A stretch of DNA of 6,661 nucleotides from Anthropogastromicrobium sp963604075. GTDB lineage: Bacteria; Bacillota; Clostridia; Lachnospirales; Lachnospiraceae. Position numbers and translations under genes: made by a program. The DNA lies in contig CAVCPW010000158.1 of the NCBI GenBank assembly GCA_963604075.1, positions 1 through 6,661 on the forward strand. The letters are read 5' to 3'. The notes under the pieces were generated by a model. That model was not told the origin of the DNA. It did no database searches and saw only the letters and a program-made list of their open reading frames with translations. This document shows positions 5,336 through 6,661 of this stretch, piece after piece. How positions within the stretch are numbered: position 1 is the first letter of the stretch; the number at the start of each line of letters is the position of its first letter.

Positions 5336-6439
5336 TTATTTTTTCTGATATACAGGATAATGATGATATTCGAGGCATTCGGTGGCTTTTTCTCTGGATG
5401 CCTGATCGTGAAATTCGATCTTAATCGTACCGGCCATGTGCTCACGGTTATGGTTGATTCCGATATTCTTGATGCTGACATTCTCAAAAGCGAGAAGTGA
5501 TGCGAGGACGGAAATGGCACCCGGCTGATCAGGAATGTCACAGAATATAGCATATTCAGGATTCATCGTAGCACTGCCGCGGTTGTCACTGATGGAACTG
5601 CGGTAAGCACCGGAGCGATCAAAAATATCGTAGACATCCTTATGATTATCGGTCTTCAGATCGGTAATTGTCTGGTCAATCACTTTTTTGTAATCCTCCA
5701 ATAAGGAAATGATATTGTCTTTGTTTGTAAATAAAATCTGCTCCCACATGACAGGTGATGAGGAGGCAATTCTTGTGATATCCTTAAAACCGCCTGCGGC
5801 AATCTTTTTCATTGTACCGTCTGGAAAATCAGACTGCGCGACCAGATTGACGAGTGAAGAAGCGATTACGTGCGGCACGTGACTGATGGCAGCAACGGCA
5901 TAGTCGTGATTCTTGTAATCGAGAACAAGTGGAATGGCAGCCTGATCAGCAGCAAACTGGATCATTGTTTCGAGCTGATCTTGTGTTGTTTTCTCTGTTG
6001 GAGTAATGACATAATATGCATTTTCTAAAAGGGAAGCTTTTGAGCAGGCATATCCTGTGCGCTCAGAGCCAGCCATAGGATGACCGCCGACAAAGCAGTC
6101 CTCCATACCCAGTTCGATTACTGTCTCGTGAATCGCGGTTTTTGTACTGCCGACATCTGTAACGATACAGCCCTGTTTCAGAAATGGACGGATTGCTCTT
6201 AAATAATCCTCATTAAAAGAGACTGGTGTACATAAAATAATCATGTCACACGAACGAAGATTTTCGTCAACCCCATCTAAAATCACATCTACAACGCCGT
6301 CAGTTTTGGCTTGCTCAAGCGTGCTGCGCGTTCTCATATATGCCATGATCACGGTGTCAGGGTGAACCTGTTTTATTCTGCGGGCAATGGAACCGCCGAT
6401 CAGTCCCAGTCCGATAAATCCAATTGTATGAAGCTGCAT
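5336..6439 (-). CDS. tyrA: Prephenate dehydrogenase with C-terminal ACT domain
   Basis: TyrA oxidatively decarboxylates prephenate to 4-hydroxyphenylpyruvate with NAD+, the committed step of tyrosine synthesis in the cytosol. The chosen 367-residue protein starts with the Rossmann motif IGFIGLGLIGGS (residues 6-17, Gly10/12/15). It continues with LCTPV (69-73), DVGSTK (95-100), GGHPMAGSE (118-126, catalytic His120), NHDYAVAAISHVPH (177-190) and GGFKDITRIASS (216-227). An ACT domain begins at about 296 (YAIFCDIPDQPGAISVLASLL) and runs to near the end, probably for tyrosine feedback control. The frame stays open 45 codons further upstream, but that part has no family resemblance and begins beyond the promoter. 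The ATG at 6439 places the nucleotide-binding strand at the usual distance from the N-terminus and has AAAGG about 11 nt upstream. It stands alone here; no other aromatic-pathway gene is visible. Confidence 0.96.
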   Translation of the reverse strand: MQLHTIGFIGLGLIGGSIARRIKQVHPDTVIMAYMRTRSTLEQAKTDGVVDVILDGVDENLRSCDMIILCTPVSFNEDYLRAIRPFLKQGCIVTDVGSTKTAIHETVIELGMEDCFVGGHPMAGSERTGYACSKASLLENAYYVITPTEKTTQDQLETMIQFAADQAAIPLVLDYKNHDYAVAAISHVPHVIASSLVNLVAQSDFPDGTMKKIAAGGFKDITRIASSSPVMWEQILFTNKDNIISLLEDYKKVIDQTITDLKTDNHKDVYDIFDRSGAYRSSISDNRGSATMNPEYAIFCDIPDQPGAISVLASLLAFENVSIKNIGINHNREHMAGTIKIEFHDQASREKATECLEYHHYPVYQKK

Positions 6440-6496
6440 AATCAATATTGCCTTTCTGCACTCCGGCAGTATAGGAAAGTCGAAGCGTCTGAACGT

Positions 6497-6525
6497 ATTG
6501 TAACGAAAGTGACAAAGGAAGTCAA
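6497..6525 (-). promoter_or_regulatory. Candidate sigma-A promoter for tyrA
   Basis: On the minus strand TTGACT (6520-6525), a 17-bp spacer and TACAAT (6497-6502) form a near-consensus promoter. The start site near 6490 gives a leader of about 50 nt, too short for a T-box or other large riboswitch. It also shows that the open frame upstream of 6439 is not translated from this transcript beyond the leader. Confidence 0.7.
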
Positions 6526-6607
6526 GCTTTTTCACTTTAAAGCACGAAATAAAAACGACCAATAGGCAAGGCATAGCTGCAAAGTATGTGGAATGTCTAT
6601 CAAATTT

Positions 6608-6661
6608 GGCAGAGTACCACGTCCATAGGAGCGATGCACCGCATGGGCGTGGATGAATGCC
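6608..6661. other. Long hairpin with internal loop at the right edge, role unknown
   Basis: CCACGTCCAT (6617-6626) pairs with ATGGGCGTGG (6643-6652), ten pairs with one G-U on the plus strand and a 16-nt apical loop. Beyond a 5x5 internal loop (GAGTA opposite ATGAA), GGCA (6608-6611) can pair with TGCC (6658-6661), and the stem may continue outside the window. It lies upstream of the tyrA promoter, so it belongs to a neighbouring unit: a leader, a small RNA or a terminator whose tail is cut off. Nothing identifies the class. Confidence 0.35.

Noticed and set aside
5288..5500. Small plus-strand frame over the end of tyrA
   Set aside because: It is antisense to the well-conserved ACT domain of tyrA and has no ribosome binding site; its hydrophobic start is a by-product of the AT-rich 3' end.
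6311..6565. Plus-strand 84-codon frame across the tyrA start and promoter
   Set aside because: It is antisense to the conserved nucleotide-binding region of tyrA, and I found no supporting start signals or family resemblance.
6440..6574. N-terminal extension of tyrA by 45 codons to an upstream ATG
   Set aside because: The extra residues have no family resemblance, the region contains the promoter at 6497-6525, and the ATG at 6439 with AAAGG gives the normal N-terminus directly before the Rossmann motif.
6586..6661. Open plus-strand frame running off the right edge (starts MWNVYQIWQSTTS)
   Set aside because: Only 25 codons are visible, there is no ribosome binding site at a sensible distance, and it overlaps the hairpin at 6608-6661. 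It could become credible if the frame continues outside the window.

Overview
The window looks like the chromosome of a low-to-mid GC Gram-positive anaerobe, most likely a Clostridia/Lachnospiraceae-type gut bacterium. The grounds are strong AGGAGG-like ribosome binding sites, sigma-A-like promoters with 17-18 bp spacers, U-tract terminators, a LuxS and an ACT-domain TyrA of clostridial look, and a GH112 phosphorylase of the kind known from clostridia and bifidobacteria. The genus cannot be fixed from the sequence alone.

Layout, left to right. (1) 2-163 (+) is the 3' end of a YebC/PmpR-family gene, closed by a terminator whose downstream half is duplicated 33 bp further on. (2) 287-766 (-) is luxS, converging on that terminator. 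Its leader holds three tandem 38-bp imperfect repeats, with a good promoter just upstream. (3) 767-1168 is a divergent control region: the luxS leader and promoter on one side; on the other, several dyads, a candidate promoter and a catabolite-repression-like palindrome in front of the glycan genes. (4) 1169-3334 and 3448-4536 (+) form a two-gene operon: a GH112 beta-galactoside phosphorylase and a GH105 unsaturated glucuronyl/galacturonyl hydrolase, ended by a GAAA-capped terminator at 4595-4632. (5) 4663-4883 (+) has a strong promoter and ribosome binding site but only a 51-codon reading frame, which resembles the extreme N-terminus of a SNF2-type helicase (DrmD/DISARM-like) and then breaks off. 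(6) 4933-5274 (+) is a small soluble protein of unknown function. (7) 5336-6439 (-) is tyrA (prephenate dehydrogenase plus ACT domain) with a clear promoter at 6497-6525. (8) The right edge carries a long hairpin of unknown role.

How the genes work together. The central pair makes biochemical sense as an intracellular module for rhamnogalacturonan-I fragments. GH105 would remove the 4,5-unsaturated galacturonate left by a lyase. The GH112 enzyme, if it is a galactosyl-1,4-L-rhamnose phosphorylase rather than a lacto-N-biose/galacto-N-biose phosphorylase, would split the remaining Gal-beta-1,4-Rha with phosphate into galactose 1-phosphate and L-rhamnose. Neither protein has a signal peptide, and there is no transporter or regulator in the window, so uptake and control must be encoded elsewhere. 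The flanking genes (yebC, luxS, tyrA) are housekeeping, so the glycan operon plus the helicase remnant look like an accessory insert between core genes; this last point is inference.
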